In this document: piece after piece, positions 40,204 to 50,472 of the stretch | Layout of the letters: each line of letters starts with the position of its first letter | Position numbering within the stretch: position 1 is the stretch's first letter | Origin: Methyloversatilis sp. | GTDB taxonomy: Bacteria > Pseudomonadota > Gammaproteobacteria > Burkholderiales > Rhodocyclaceae | Direction of reading: 5' to 3' | NCBI GenBank assembly: GCA_017984755.1 | Contig: JAGNYW010000007.1 | Span: 1 to 64,000 of the forward strand | Length of the DNA stretch: 64,000 nt | Notes under the pieces: model-generated | Seen by the model: only the letters and a program-made list of their open reading frames with translations | Databases searched by the model: none | What the model was told of the DNA's origin: nothing | Program-made: the position numbers and the translations under genes

Positions 40204-43116
40204 TCAGTGCTGTTCGTATTCCGACAGCGGCGGGCAGGTGCATACCAGATGGCGGTCACCCGCGACGTTGTCCACGCGGGCCACCGGCGGCCAGTACTTG
40301 TCGCGATCCACCGACGGATGCGGGAAGAAGGCCTGGCGGCGTCCGTAGGGCCGGTCCCACCGATCGGCGATCAGCAGTTCGTGCGTGTGCGGTGCGTGCT
40401 TGAGCAGATTGTCCTCGCGGTCGGCCCGCCCGGCCTCGATCTCTGCGATCTCGGCACGGATGTGGATCATCGCATCGCAGAAGCGGTCGATCTCGGCGCG
40501 GTTTTCACTCTCGGTCGGCTCGATCATCATCGTGCCCGGTACCGGGAAGGACACTGTCGGCGCGTGGAATCCGTAATCCATCAGCCGCTTGGCGACGTCT
40601 TCCACCGTGAGGCCGCACGCGTCCTTGATGGCGCGCAGATCGATGATGCACTCGTGCGCCACCCGCCGGTGCTTGCCGGTATAGAGAATCGGGTAGTGCG
40701 GCGCCAGACGCCGTGCGATGTAGTTGGCGTTCAGGATCGCCACCATGGTCGCGCGGCGCAGGCCAGCGGCGCCCATCAGCGCGATGTAGGCCCACACGAT
40801 GGGCAGGATGCTGGCCGAACCCCAGGGCGCGGCCGATACTGCACCGATGGTGCCGGCCGACCCGGCCACCGGATTCACGCCCTGCACCACCGGGTGGTCC
40901 GGCAGGAAGGGCGCGAGATGCGGTGCCACGCCGATCGGGCCCATTCCGGGCCCGCCGCCGCCGTGCGGAATGCAGAAGGTCTTGTGCAGATTCAGGTGGC
41001 ACACGTCGAAGCCGATGTCGCCCGGCCGCACCAGACCCACCATGGCATTCATGTTGGCGCCATCCATATAGACCTGACCGCCGTGTGCGTGGATCAGCGC
41101 GCAGATGTCGCGCACGCCCTCTTCGAACACGCCGTGCGTGGACGGGTAGGTCATCATCAGCGCGGCCAGACGGTCGGCATGCTGCGCGACCTTCGCCCTG
41201 AGGTCGGCCACGTCGATGTTGCCCAGCGCATCGCAGGCAACGACCACCACTTCCATGCCGGCCAGCACGGCGCTTGCCGGGTTCGTGCCGTGCGCGGACG
41301 CGGGGATCAGGCATACGTTGCGGTGATCTTCGCCGCGCGTCCGGTGGTATTTGCGGATCACCAGCAGGCCGGCGTACTCACCCTGCGAGCCGGCATTCGG
41401 CTGGAATGACATGGCGGCGAAGCCGGTGATCTCGCACAGCTGTTCTTCCAGTTCCTCGAACAGCTGCTGGTAGCCCTGCGCCTGTTCCAGCGGCACAAAC
41501 GGATGCAGCGCGGCGAACAGCCGATAGGTGACGGGCACCATCTCGGTGGTTGCGTTAAGCTTCATCGTGCAGGAGCCGAGCGGAATCATCGCGCGGTCGA
41601 GCGCGATGTCGCGCGACGCGAGCCGGCGCAGGTAACGCATCATTTCCGTTTCGGAGTGATAGCGGTTGAACACCGGGTGCGTCAGAAAGTTGCTCTCGCG
41701 CTGCAGATTCGCCGGAATGCAGTCGGGCACGGCGGCGTCGATCTGCGTGACGTCGAGCATAGTTTCCGCGCGCGTGGCGAACACGGCAAGCAGCTGCTTC
41801 AGTTCGCTGCGGCGCGACGTTTCGTCGAAGGCGGCCGACAGGTGGTCGGCATCGATCACGTGCAGGTTGAAGCCCGCCGCACGTGCGCGTGCCGCGATGC
41901 GTCGCGCGATGCCCGGCACGCGCACCTGCACCGTGTCGAAGAAGCTGTCATGCACGACGTCGAAACCGAGGTCGCGCAGCCCCTGGGCGAAGATGATCGC
42001 CATGCGGTGCACGCGGCTGGCGATCGTGCGCAGCCCCCTGGGGCCGTGATACACGGCGTAGAAGGCGGCGATCACGGCCAGCAGTACCTGCGCGGTGCAG
42101 ATGTTGCTGTTCGCCTTTTCGCGGCGGATGTGCTGTTCGCGCGTCTGCAGCGCCATGCGCAGTGCGGGTTTGCCGAGTGCGTCGGTCGATACGCCGATGA
42201 TGCGGCCCGGCATCTGCCGCTTGTGTTCGTCGCGGCAGGCGAAGAACGCCGCGTGCGGACCGCCGTATCCCATGGGCACGCCGAAGCGCTGCGCGCTGCC
42301 GAACACGATGTCCGCACCGACACCGTCCGGCCCCATCGTGCCGGGTTCCTTCAGCAGCACGAGACCGAGCGGATCGGCCGCCACCGAGGACAGCGCGCCG
42401 ACCGCGCGCGCGGCAGCCAGCACCGGCGCCGGATCGCGCAGGCGACCGCTCGAACCGGGGTAGCTCACCAGCACACCGAAATAATCGCCTTCGACGCCGG
42501 CCCACGGGTCGCACTCCACGACCTCGATGCCCAGCGGCTCGGCGCGCGTGCGCACGACGGCCAGCGTCTGCGGATGCGTGTCGGCGTCGACGATGAAGCG
42601 CGGCGACTTCACCTTCGAAATGCGGTGCGCCATGGTCATCGCCTCGGCTGCCGCCGTGGCTTCGTCGAGCAGCGATGCGTTGGCGACCGGCAGGCCGGTC
42701 AGGTCGATCACCATCTGCTGGAAGTTCAGCAGGGCCTCCAGGCGGCCCTGCGAAATCTCGGCCTGGTAGGGCGTGTAGGCGGTGTACCAGCCCGGGTTCT
42801 CCAGCACGTTGCGCTTGATGACGTTGGGCGTGATGGTGTCGTGGTAGCCCATGCCGATCAGGCTGGTGTGCAGTTCGTTGCGCGCGAACATGCGGCGCAG
42901 CGCGTCATCGACCACGCGCTCCGAGCGTGGTGGCGGCAGGTTCAGCGATGCCGTGCCGAGCAGGTCTGCGGGGACGGTCTGCGCGATCAGTTCATCGAGA
43001 CTGGACACGTCCAGCGCAGCCAGCATGACGGCCAGGTCGCGTTCGTCCGGGCCGATGTGGCGACCGATGAAGTCTCCGCGGTCTTCGAGTGCTGCGAGGG
43101 TGGGGCGCTTGTTCAT
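40204..43116 (-). CDS. gcvP: Glycine dehydrogenase (decarboxylating), P protein
   Basis: A 970-residue single-chain P protein of the glycine cleavage system. It decarboxylates glycine with PLP and passes aminomethyl to the H protein. It begins with the [17 protein letters not shown] segment; the PLP lysine is in [16 protein letters not shown] in the second half. Length matches other single-chain enzymes. The ATG at 43116 has a GGAAAGGA ribosome binding site. gcvT lies upstream on the same strand, but gcvH is not between them. Confidence 0.97.
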   Translation of the reverse strand: MNKRPTLAALEDRGDFIGRHIGPDERDLAVMLAALDVSSLDELIAQTVPADLLGTASLNLPPPRSERVVDDALRRMFARNELHTSLIGMGYHDTITPNVIKRNVLENPGWYTAYTPYQAEISQGRLEALLNFQQMVIDLTGLPVANASLLDEATAAAEAMTMAHRISKVKSPRFIVDADTHPQTLAVVRTRAEPLGIEVVECDPWAGVEGDYFGVLVSYPGSSGRLRDPAPVLAAARAVGALSSVAADPLGLVLLKEPGTMGPDGVGADIVFGSAQRFGVPMGYGGPHAAFFACRDEHKRQMPGRIIGVSTDALGKPALRMALQTREQHIRREKANSNICTAQVLLAVIAAFYAVYHGPRGLRTIASRVHRMAIIFAQGLRDLGFDVVHDSFFDTVQVRVPGIARRIAARARAAGFNLHVIDADHLSAAFDETSRRSELKQLLAVFATRAETMLDVTQIDAAVPDCIPANLQRESNFLTHPVFNRYHSETEMMRYLRRLASRDIALDRAMIPLGSCTMKLNATTEMVPVTYRLFAALHPFVPLEQAQGYQQLFEELEEQLCEITGFAAMSFQPNAGSQGEYAGLLVIRKYHRTRGEDHRNVCLIPASAHGTNPASAVLAGMEVVVVACDALGNIDVADLRAKVAQHADRLAALMMTYPSTHGVFEEGVRDICALIHAHGGQVYMDGANMNAMVGLVRPGDIGFDVCHLNLHKTFCIPHGGGGPGMGPIGVAPHLAPFLPDHPVVQGVNPVAGSAGTIGAVSAAPWGSASILPIVWAYIALMGAAGLRRATMVAILNANYIARRLAPHYPILYTGKHRRVAHECIIDLRAIKDACGLTVEDVAKRLMDYGFHAPTVSFPVPGTMMIEPTESENRAEIDRFCDAMIHIRAEIAEIEAGRADREDNLLKHAPHTHELLIADRWDRPYGRRQAFFPHPSVDRDKYWPPVARVDNVAGDRHLVCTCPPLSEYEQH

Positions 43117-43221
43117 GGTTCAACAGTCCTTTCCGGGCCGCTTTTGGCGACCATTTTGTGAAGGTACCGGACAGGCCCCGCGTCGAGAGGCGTGCCCGGA
43201 GTCGAGCTTGCGAGGGGTGGA

Positions 43222-44376
43222 TCAGCGCTTGTAGCGCGTCGGCACGAACGGCATGGTGGCGATGCTGACCGCCACCTGCTGTCCGCGGGAATCGATATGC
43301 AGCGCTTCTCCCGAAAGCTTGACCGTGCGGTCGATATAGCCCATGGCAACCGGCTTGCCGAGCGACGGGCTGTGGTTGCCGCTCGTGATGACGCCGACTT
43401 CGCGTCCGTCGGCGCCGAGAAGCTTCGCGCCGGCGCGCTGCGGCGCACGCCCGTCGGGCAGCAGCCCGACCCGCACGCGCTGCGGCGGCGCGGTGCTCGA
43501 CAATCCGAGTTCGCCCAGGACGCGGGCCGCGCCCGGAAAACCGCCGGCCCGCGCGCCATCGCTGCGTCGCGCCGGCGCAATCGCCCAGCCGAGTCCGGCC
43601 GATACCGGTGTCGTGCTGTCGTCGATGTCGTTGCCGTACAGGCACATGCCTGCTTCCAGCCGCAGCGTGTCGCGTGCGCCCAGACCTGTCCAGCGCACGT
43701 CCGCATGCGCCAGCAGACGTTCCGCAAACGCGCAGGCGGCGTCGGCCGGCAGCGATATCTCGAAGCCGTCCTCGCCGGTGTAGCCGCTGCGGCTCACGCG
43801 CAGCGGCACGCCGTCGGCAGACATTTCACGCACGTCGAGAAAGCGCATCCCCGTGACGTCCGCCGTGCCGGTGACCTGCTGCTGCAGCACGGCCTCCGCC
43901 GAAGGTCCCTGCAGCGCCAGCAATGCACGATCGGCATGCAGCGCGAACGCACATTCCGCGGCGCTGTCCGGAGCGTGCGCGGCCAGATGCGCCATCACGG
44001 CGCTCAGACGCGATGCGTTGCACACGACATGAAAGCCGTCGCCGACGCGCTGGATCATCAGGTCGTCGATGATGCCGCCGGCCGCGTTCGGCAGCAGTGA
44101 ATAGCTCTGCCGGCCGGGTGCCAGGGCGACCAGATCGGCGGTGGTCAGTGATTCGAGCCAGGCGGCTGCTTTCGGACCGGTGACTTCGATCTGTCCCATG
44201 TGCGACACATCGAAAAGACCGGCGTGACTGCGCGTTTGAAGATGTTCCTGAATGATGCCGGGCGGGTACTGTATCGGCATCGACCAGCCGGCGAACGCGA
44301 CCATCCTTGCACTGGCGGCAACGTGAAGCGGATGAAACGGTGTGCGCTGCAAAACTGCCTGATCCGGGGTTTCCAT
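43222..44376 (-). CDS. gcvT: Aminomethyltransferase, T protein
   Basis: A 384-residue folate-dependent T protein, which transfers the methylene from the H protein to tetrahydrofolate. It shows FAGWSMPIQYPPGIIQEH, GLFDVSHMGQIEVTG, and the C-terminal NHSPSLGKPVAMGYID. Length is normal. It leads into gcvP after a 105-base gap that holds no gcvH. The upstream region (about 120 bases to the tetR operator) does not show a glycine riboswitch fold. Confidence 0.96.
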   Translation of the reverse strand: METPDQAVLQRTPFHPLHVAASARMVAFAGWSMPIQYPPGIIQEHLQTRSHAGLFDVSHMGQIEVTGPKAAAWLESLTTADLVALAPGRQSYSLLPNAAGGIIDDLMIQRVGDGFHVVCNASRLSAVMAHLAAHAPDSAAECAFALHADRALLALQGPSAEAVLQQQVTGTADVTGMRFLDVREMSADGVPLRVSRSGYTGEDGFEISLPADAACAFAERLLAHADVRWTGLGARDTLRLEAGMCLYGNDIDDSTTPVSAGLGWAIAPARRSDGARAGGFPGAARVLGELGLSSTAPPQRVRVGLLPDGRAPQRAGAKLLGADGREVGVITSGNHSPSLGKPVAMGYIDRTVKLSGEALHIDSRGQQVAVSIATMPFVPTRYKR

Positions 44377-44497
44377 GGTCAGTTCCTTGTTGTGTCAATA
44401 CGCCGGATGGGCGCTCGAGCGGCGCGATGATGCCATGCAACATGCCGTTCGTTCTCATCGGGCGTGTCTTAGGCGGCGGACTTGACGCAGCCTTCCC

Positions 44498-44522
44498 ATT
44501 AACTGAACATTCGGTCATTAAT
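44498..44522 (+). promoter_or_regulatory. Probable TetR-type operator over the tetR-RND promoter
   Basis: A 25-base A/T-rich imperfect dyad begins ATTAA and ends TTAAT, with core half sites TGAAC and GGTCA. It lies 15 bases before the regulator ATG. A TTGACG box (44482-44487) with a weak GAACAT at 17-base spacing would place the dyad over the -10 region. This is the usual arrangement for self-repressed RND efflux operons. Confidence 0.5.
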
Positions 44523-44537
44523 TTACTGCAGCAGCCC

Positions 44538-45287
44538 ATGGCAACGAAAAAGCGCGCGCCATCGACGGACCCCGGCCCTACCGGGTCATTCGCGCACTCC
44601 GGCGAGTACGACGCGATGCTGCACCACACTGTCGAAACGCACGGCGAGGATCGATCCGTGCCGCAATCGGCTCGTCGCGGTCGACCGGCGCTGGTCGATC
44701 CGGGCGCACTGGTCGTCTGTGCGCTCGACCTGTTCGTCGAGAAGGGCTATGCGGCGACCCGACTCGACGATGTCGCGCGCGCGGCCGGGGTGTCCAAGGG
44801 CACCCTCTACCTTTATTTCGATTCCAAGCTTTCACTCTTTGCAGCAGTCGTCACGCAGGGTCTGGTCCCCGCATTGGCGGAAGGCGAGGCGCTGGTCGAC
44901 GGTTTTTCGGGCAGCGGCGACGACCTGATGCGCGAGCTGCTGTGGGGCTGGTGGCGGCTGATCGGAGCGACCCGCCTCGGTGGTCTGCCCAAGCTGATGG
45001 TTGCCGAGGCGCGCAACTTCCCCGACATCGCAGAGCTCTATCACCGCGCGGTGATGGAGCGCGGCTGCCGACTGGTCGGACGCGCCATCGATTACGGCCA
45101 CGCCCGCGGCGATTTCCGCATTGCCGGCGACCCTTGCACGGTGCAGGCGGTCATGGCACCACTGCTCTTGCGCGTACTGATGAAGCACTCCTTCGGCTGT
45201 GTTGACCCGGGCGCCGCGACCGGCAGCGACAGCGAAGACATCGCGGCATCCATCGAATTCGTAATCAAGGCTCTGCAACATGACTGA
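44538..45287 (+). CDS. TetR/AcrR-family repressor of the RND efflux operon
   Basis: A 249-residue regulator. Residues of about 46-105 form the TetR winged HTH (GRPALVDPGALVVCALDLF, VARAAGVSKGTLYLYF), followed by a helical ligand-binding domain. The first ~45 residues are an unusual low-complexity extension (Thr/Pro/Ser and His-rich) not needed for the fold. A second in-frame ATG at 44616 would give a shorter, still complete protein; the first is used because it follows the operator closely. The stop overlaps the adaptor gene by eight bases. Confidence 0.87.
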   Translation: MATKKRAPSTDPGPTGSFAHSGEYDAMLHHTVETHGEDRSVPQSARRGRPALVDPGALVVCALDLFVEKGYAATRLDDVARAAGVSKGTLYLYFDSKLSLFAAVVTQGLVPALAEGEALVDGFSGSGDDLMRELLWGWWRLIGATRLGGLPKLMVAEARNFPDIAELYHRAVMERGCRLVGRAIDYGHARGDFRIAGDPCTVQAVMAPLLLRVLMKHSFGCVDPGAATGSDSEDIAASIEFVIKALQHD

Positions 45288-46320
45288 CTTCCGTCCGATC
45301 GCGCGTCTCGCGGTCCTGTGTCTGGGCCTTGCCGCGACCGCCGCCATGGCGCAGGCGCCTGCAGCCCAGCCTGCGCCCGCCGTCGGCTTCAAGCCCTTTT
45401 CCGGGCTCGCGACCTTTCCGGTGCGCGATGCGCCGGCACAGGCGGTGGCCCTGAACCGCACCCAGCTGGCGGCCGAAGTCAGCGCGCGTGTCGCCTCGAC
45501 CCATGCCGACCCGGGCGAGCGGGTGAAGAAGGGTCAGGTGCTGGTGCAGCTCGATGCGCGCGATTACCAGCTCGCGCTGGAGCGGGCGCGGGCGCAATTG
45601 CAGGCGGCAAAGGCGCGACTGGACCAGGTCGAGGCGCAATTGCGGCGCACGCGTTCACTGCAGGCCCAGAACTTCGTGTCGCCCGAGGCACTGACGCAGC
45701 GCGAAACCGAGGTCGAGGTTGTGCGCGCCGACGTGGCGGTGGCGGTCAATGCGGTCGATCTGGCACGACGCAATGTCGAAAAATGCACCTTGCGCGCGCC
45801 CTACGAGGCGGTTGTACGTTCGCGCGAAGCATCGGCCGGTTCGCTCGCCGGTGCCGGCATGGTGTTGATGACGCTGGAAGACGCGACCCGGGTCGAGGTG
45901 ACTGCGCGCGTGTCGCCGCGCGACCTGGCTTCGCTGCGCGCGGCGAAAGAGGTCGCCTTCGTGTCGCCGGCCGGCCGCAGTCCGGTGCGCGTCGTCCGTG
46001 TGTCGCCGTCCATCGACGACGCCAGCCGCACGCACGAGGTTCGCGTGGCGTTCGTGGCGGAACGTGCCCCGGCCGGCGCCGACGGACGACTCGCCTGGTC
46101 CGATCCGGTGCCGCATGTACCAGCAGAATTGATGCTGCGCCGCGAGACCGATCCGGGTCGCAGCGTACTGGGCGTGTTCGTTCTGCGCGATGGCGTTGCG
46201 CGTTTCGTGGCGCTGCCCGGAGCACAGGAAGGCAGGCCCGCGCCGGCGGATCTGCCGCCCGACGCGCGCATCGCGGTCGATGGCCGCAACAGCCTGCGCG
46301 ACGGGCAGGCCGTGAAATGA
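45280..46320 (+). CDS. RND efflux periplasmic adaptor (membrane fusion protein)
   Basis: A 346-residue exported protein with a Sec signal peptide (residues 1-25, ending AAMAQ) and no lipobox cysteine. It has a barrel-sandwich hybrid split by a helical hairpin (LERARAQLQAAKARLDQVEAQL), then the lipoyl half LRAPYEAVVRSREASAGSLA, then a beta-barrel domain. Such adaptors join the inner-membrane RND pump to a TolC-type channel. Its start overlaps the repressor gene; the pump follows 13 bases later. Confidence 0.9.
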   Translation: MTDFRPIARLAVLCLGLAATAAMAQAPAAQPAPAVGFKPFSGLATFPVRDAPAQAVALNRTQLAAEVSARVASTHADPGERVKKGQVLVQLDARDYQLALERARAQLQAAKARLDQVEAQLRRTRSLQAQNFVSPEALTQRETEVEVVRADVAVAVNAVDLARRNVEKCTLRAPYEAVVRSREASAGSLAGAGMVLMTLEDATRVEVTARVSPRDLASLRAAKEVAFVSPAGRSPVRVVRVSPSIDDASRTHEVRVAFVAERAPAGADGRLAWSDPVPHVPAELMLRRETDPGRSVLGVFVLRDGVARFVALPGAQEGRPAPADLPPDARIAVDGRNSLRDGQAVK

Positions 46321-46333
46321 GGCGGTCCCCCCG

Positions 46334-49300
46334 ATGAATTTCTACGCCCGCTTCATCAGCAATCATCCGCTGGCCAACATCACCTTCGTGGTGCTGCTGC
46401 TGCTCGGGCTGATGGCCTATCTGGGCCTGCCGCGCGAGCAGGATCCGGAGATCAACTTCAACTGGGTGCAGATCACGGTCGTGCTGCCGGGCGCTTCGCC
46501 GGAAGACGTCGAAAAGCGCGTTTTGCAGCCGCTCGAGGATGCGATCAAGAACGTGTCCGACATCCGCTTCATCTCGTCGGCGGCGCGCGACAGCATCGCC
46601 GGCATCCTGGTGCGCTTCGACGATGTGCCGACCAGTGTGTTCGACAAGCGCATCAACGACCTGCGCCGCGAGATCCAGAACAAGGCCCGTGCCGAACTGC
46701 CGATCGAGGCCAAGGAACCGACCATCACCGAGGTCACCAGTTCGAACGGCTTTCCGACGGCGCAGATACTGCTGACCGGGCAGGCAGACGACGAAGTGCT
46801 GCGCGCGCTCGGCCGCGAAATGCGCACCGACATCGAGCGCATGCCGGGTGTCGATCGCGTGTTCGCGCTCGGTCTGCACGACCCTGAACTGCGCATCGAA
46901 TATTCGCCACAGGCCGCGCAGTCGCGCGGACTGCTGCCGACGGATATTGCCGACAGCGTTGCCGGCTGGTTCCGCGACGTGTTCGCCGGCCGCAGCCCCG
47001 CGGGCGATCAGGAGTGGCTGGTGCGCGTGGTCGGTCAGGACGCGGACCCTGCCTGGCTGGCCGATGTCGGCATCGCGGCAGCCGGCCGCGCGGGTGCCAT
47101 GGTGAAGCTGGACGAGGTGGCCACCATCGCGCGGGCGCGGGCGCGGGCATCGCAGAAGGTGTCATCCGATGGTCAGGCGGGCGTACTGTTTTCGGTCAGC
47201 AAGAAGGCCGGCGTCAATACGCTGGCGATGGTCGAGCGCATCGGCGACTACGTCGAGCGCAAGAACGCCCTGCTGGCGCCGCAGGGGCTGCAGCTGCAGC
47301 TCATGGACGATCAGACGGTACCGACCCGCGAAGCGATTTCCGTCATGGAATCGAATGCGGTAGTGGGGTTGGCGCTCGTCATCGGCCTTTGCTGGCTGTT
47401 CCTCGGCACCCGCATCTCGCTTCTGGTCGGCCTCGGCGTCCCCTTTGCGCTGGCCGGCACCTTTGCGGTGCTCGACGCCACCGGCAACACGCTGAATATT
47501 TCGGTACTGCTGGGTGTTGTGATTGCCCTCGGCATGCTGGTCGATGATGCGGTGGTCATCGTCGAGGCAATCTACTATCGACTCGAGCGCGGCGCCGACC
47601 CCCTCGACGCGGTGGTCGAGGGGGTGCGGGAGGTGTGGGCGCCTGTGGTGGCGTCCGTCGCGACGACGATGGCAGCCTTTCTGCCGCTGATGCTGCTGCC
47701 CGGCATTCTCGGCGACTTCATGTTCATCATTCCTTTCGTCGTGTCGCTGGCGCTGGCGATCAGTCTGATCGAAGCGTTCTGGATGCTGCCGTCCCATGTC
47801 CTCGCCGTCAGCTATACATCCCGGATGCCGACCCGGACCGACAGGCTGCGCACGCAATTCACCCGCGTGCTGCGCCACCGTTACGCGCAATCGCTGGCAT
47901 GGACGCTGCGTCACCGGGTGCTGCTGTGCTTCGTCGTCCTGTCGCTGATCGCCGGTGCGGCGGCGGCCATGGCGACCGGCCTGATCAGGGTGCAGTTCTT
48001 CGCCTTCGATCCGATGCGAATCTTCTATGTGAATGTCGACATGCCGGCTGGCAGTCCGCTCGATGCGACGCTGGCGCGGGTCGCCCGGATCGAGACTGAA
48101 GTGCGTGGCCACATGCAGGAGGGTGAAGTGCGTCGCATCGCGTCGCTGGCGGGCGCCAAGTTCACCGATGCCGAAGCGCTGTTCGGCGACGTCTATGGTC
48201 AGGTCATCGTCGCGCTGCTCCCGCGCGAGGAAGGCGGACGCCAAGTCGGCGACATGGTGCACGGCATGCGCGCAGCCGTCACCGAATTGCCCGGCGCCGG
48301 CACGGTCAGCTTCACCGAACTTTCCGGCGGGCCGCCGGTGCAGAAGCCGATCAAGGTACGCATCCGCGGTGACGATCTGTCCGAACTGCGGGCCGCCACC
48401 GCCGAAGTGAAACGCATCATCGCTGCGCTGGACGGCACGCGGGACGTGGTCGACGACGATACGCCGGGCCGGCCGCAGCTCGCGTTGAAACTCGACCGCG
48501 ACGCCCTGCGCGATGCCGGACTCAGCGCCACACACGTGGCGCGCGCGGTGCGCCTGCAGGTCGATGGCGAAATCGTTGCCGTGGCACGTGATCAGGGCAA
48601 CAAGCTCGAAGTGCGGGTGGTGTCGCAAGCGGTGCCCGACGTCGATGTGATGCGCGTGCTCGATGCGCCGATCGCGCTGCCGGCCGGCGGAGCCACCACG
48701 CTGCGGTCGCTGGTCGAGCCGGACACCCGCCGCGGGCCGGGTGTCATCAAGCACTACAACCTCAGGCGCACCATCACCGTCGAAGGCAATCTCGACAGCG
48801 ACAAGATCAATTCGCTGCAGGTGCGGGAGGCGCTTCACACAGCGTGGGAGGCTCAGCGCAGCCGTTTCCCGCGGACGGATCTCGACTTTTCCGGCGAACT
48901 GGAAGATGTCGAAGAAAGCCTCGAGTCGATGAAGGTGCTGTTCCTGCTCGGGGTGGGGCTCATCTACCTCATCCTGGCGGCACAGTTCCGCAGTTACTGG
49001 CAACCGTTGATGATCCTGGCCACCGTGCCGTTGGCCTTCACCGGTGTGGCGGTGGGCCTGCTGGCCAGCGGATCGCCGCTTTCGCTCTATACCCTGTACG
49101 GCGTGATTGCGTTGACCGGCATCGTGGTGAATTCGGCCATCGTGCTGATAGATGCCGCCAACGAGCGCCTCAAGGCCGGCATGAGCGTGCTGCACGCCGC
49201 CATCTATGCTGCCCGCCGGCGCGTGGTGCCCATCATCATCACCACCAGCACGACGGTGGGCGGCCTGTTCTCGCTGGCAGCGGGCATCGGCGGCTATTCT

Positions 49301-49456
49301 CTGCTGTGGGGGCCGGTCGCCGGTGCCATCGTCTGGGGGCTGGGCGTGGCCACCGTATTGACGCTGTTCGTCATGCCGGTGCTGTACATCGCCTGCATGA
49401 GCGGATCGGTGCGTCGCAAAGGCGGGCGCGCACGCCCGGCGGCACGTTACAATTGA
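46334..49456 (+). CDS. RND-family efflux pump, inner-membrane subunit
   Basis: A 1040-residue RND transporter with twelve membrane helices and two large periplasmic loops. It starts MNFYARFISNHPLANITFVV. The proton-relay aspartates are in GVVIALGMLVDDAVVIVEA (fourth membrane helix). The second-half repeat ends with the usual LFVMPVLYIAC helix. It is closer to the HAE/MMPL-like pumps that work with a single adaptor than to metal (CusA) pumps, since no methionine-rich metal site was seen. The substrate is unknown. Confidence 0.93.
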   Translation: MNFYARFISNHPLANITFVVLLLLGLMAYLGLPREQDPEINFNWVQITVVLPGASPEDVEKRVLQPLEDAIKNVSDIRFISSAARDSIAGILVRFDDVPTSVFDKRINDLRREIQNKARAELPIEAKEPTITEVTSSNGFPTAQILLTGQADDEVLRALGREMRTDIERMPGVDRVFALGLHDPELRIEYSPQAAQSRGLLPTDIADSVAGWFRDVFAGRSPAGDQEWLVRVVGQDADPAWLADVGIAAAGRAGAMVKLDEVATIARARARASQKVSSDGQAGVLFSVSKKAGVNTLAMVERIGDYVERKNALLAPQGLQLQLMDDQTVPTREAISVMESNAVVGLALVIGLCWLFLGTRISLLVGLGVPFALAGTFAVLDATGNTLNISVLLGVVIALGMLVDDAVVIVEAIYYRLERGADPLDAVVEGVREVWAPVVASVATTMAAFLPLMLLPGILGDFMFIIPFVVSLALAISLIEAFWMLPSHVLAVSYTSRMPTRTDRLRTQFTRVLRHRYAQSLAWTLRHRVLLCFVVLSLIAGAAAAMATGLIRVQFFAFDPMRIFYVNVDMPAGSPLDATLARVARIETEVRGHMQEGEVRRIASLAGAKFTDAEALFGDVYGQVIVALLPREEGGRQVGDMVHGMRAAVTELPGAGTVSFTELSGGPPVQKPIKVRIRGDDLSELRAATAEVKRIIAALDGTRDVVDDDTPGRPQLALKLDRDALRDAGLSATHVARAVRLQVDGEIVAVARDQGNKLEVRVVSQAVPDVDVMRVLDAPIALPAGGATTLRSLVEPDTRRGPGVIKHYNLRRTITVEGNLDSDKINSLQVREALHTAWEAQRSRFPRTDLDFSGELEDVEESLESMKVLFLLGVGLIYLILAAQFRSYWQPLMILATVPLAFTGVAVGLLASGSPLSLYTLYGVIALTGIVVNSAIVLIDAANERLKAGMSVLHAAIYAARRRVVPIIITTSTTVGGLFSLAAGIGGYSLLWGPVAGAIVWGLGVATVLTLFVMPVLYIACMSGSVRRKGGRARPAARYN

Positions 49457-49480
49457 CGGTCATTCCGAGGAACAGGTTTT

Positions 49481-50134
49481 ATGGATATCGAACAGGCCCG
49501 CTTCAACATGGTGGAACAGCAGATCAGGCCCTGGGACGTGCTCGACCAGGACATTCTTGACCTGCTGTTCGTGGTGAGACGCGAAAATTTTGTGCCGGCA
49601 GCGCTGCGTGATCTGGCATTCGTCGATACGGCGATACCGCTCGGTCATGGTGCCGCGATGCTCGAACCCAAGATCGAAGCGCGTGTGCTGCAGGAACTGC
49701 ACGTGCGCACCACCGATACCGTGCTCGAGATCGGTACCGGCTCCGGCTACATGGCTGCACTGCTCGGTGCGCGCGCCAGCCAGGTGACGACGGTCGAGAT
49801 CGAGCCGGATCTCGCTGCGCGTGCGCGGGAGAACCTGGTCGCAGTGGGTGCGCTCAACGTACGTGTCGAAGTGGGCGATGCCTCGCAGGGCTGGCCGGTG
49901 CATGCGCCGTACGACGTGATCGTCGTGTCAGGCGGTCTGCCGGTGCTGCCGCAGGAACTGGTCGCGCAACTGCGCCCGGGTGGCCGCCTGATCGCATTCA
50001 TCGGCGCAGAGCCGCTGATGAACGCAACCCTGGTGACCCTGCATGCCGACGGCAGCCAGACGGAGGAAATCATCTTCGAAACCTTGTTGCCGACGCTGCG
50101 CAACGCGCGTGGGGCTCAGCGTTTCGTCTTCTGA
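49481..50134 (+). CDS. pcm: Protein-L-isoaspartate O-methyltransferase
   Basis: A 217-residue SAM-dependent methyltransferase that begins repair of isoaspartyl residues in aged proteins. It starts MDIEQARFNMVEQQIRPWDVLD, with the SAM motif VLEIGTGSGYMAALL. Motif post-I (VTTVEIEPDLAARAREN) and a late PYDVIVVSGGLPVLP segment follow. The sequence is of the shorter, Betaproteobacterial Pcm type. Separated from the RND gene by 24 bases and from the rhodanese by 10. Confidence 0.93.
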   Translation: MDIEQARFNMVEQQIRPWDVLDQDILDLLFVVRRENFVPAALRDLAFVDTAIPLGHGAAMLEPKIEARVLQELHVRTTDTVLEIGTGSGYMAALLGARASQVTTVEIEPDLAARARENLVAVGALNVRVEVGDASQGWPVHAPYDVIVVSGGLPVLPQELVAQLRPGGRLIAFIGAEPLMNATLVTLHADGSQTEEIIFETLLPTLRNARGAQRFVF

Positions 50135-50144
50135 GGCGCCAGCG

Positions 50145-50468
50145 ATGCTGCAGATCAACGTGACCGAGCTGGCGGCATGGCTGGCCGACGAAAAAAGTCC
50201 GAAGCCTCAGTTGATCGACGTGCGGGAAGCGCACGAGTGGGATATCTGTCACATCGAAGGTAGCCGGCACGTTGCGATGAACACCATACCGACCCGGCTC
50301 GATGAGCTCGATCCATCGCGTCCGCTGGTGTGCATCTGCCATCACGGCGGACGTTCGATGCAGGTGGCGATCTTCCTGGCACGGAACGGTTTCGGCGAGG
50401 TGTACAACATGTCCGGTGGCGTCGAGGCATGGGCGACGCAGATCGATACGACGATGGCGAGGTATTGA
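50145..50468 (+). CDS. Single-domain rhodanese (sulfurtransferase)
   Basis: A 107-residue rhodanese domain. The catalytic loop is CHHGGRS, with the cysteine in CICHHGGRSMQVA. The N-terminal part (LIDVREAHEWDICHIEGSRHVAMN) is typical. It would carry a persulfide; the partner is unknown. The ATG at 50145 follows the pcm stop closely. The pcm-rhodanese-tolC order recurs in Betaproteobacteria. Confidence 0.93.
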   Translation: MLQINVTELAAWLADEKSPKPQLIDVREAHEWDICHIEGSRHVAMNTIPTRLDELDPSRPLVCICHHGGRSMQVAIFLARNGFGEVYNMSGGVEAWATQIDTTMARY

Positions 50469-50472
50469 CCGG

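Noticed and set aside
41503-43161. A 552-codon plus-strand frame opposite gcvP
   Set aside because: Antisense to a complete gcvP with all motifs; no domain recognisable.
44377-44497. Glycine riboswitch before gcvT
   Set aside because: The leader is short and none of the conserved paired elements of the glycine aptamer could be found.
47162-49195. A 677-codon open frame on the minus strand inside the RND pump gene
   Set aside because: His/Arg/Gln-rich composition typical of a shadow frame; the sense strand encodes a complete RND transporter.
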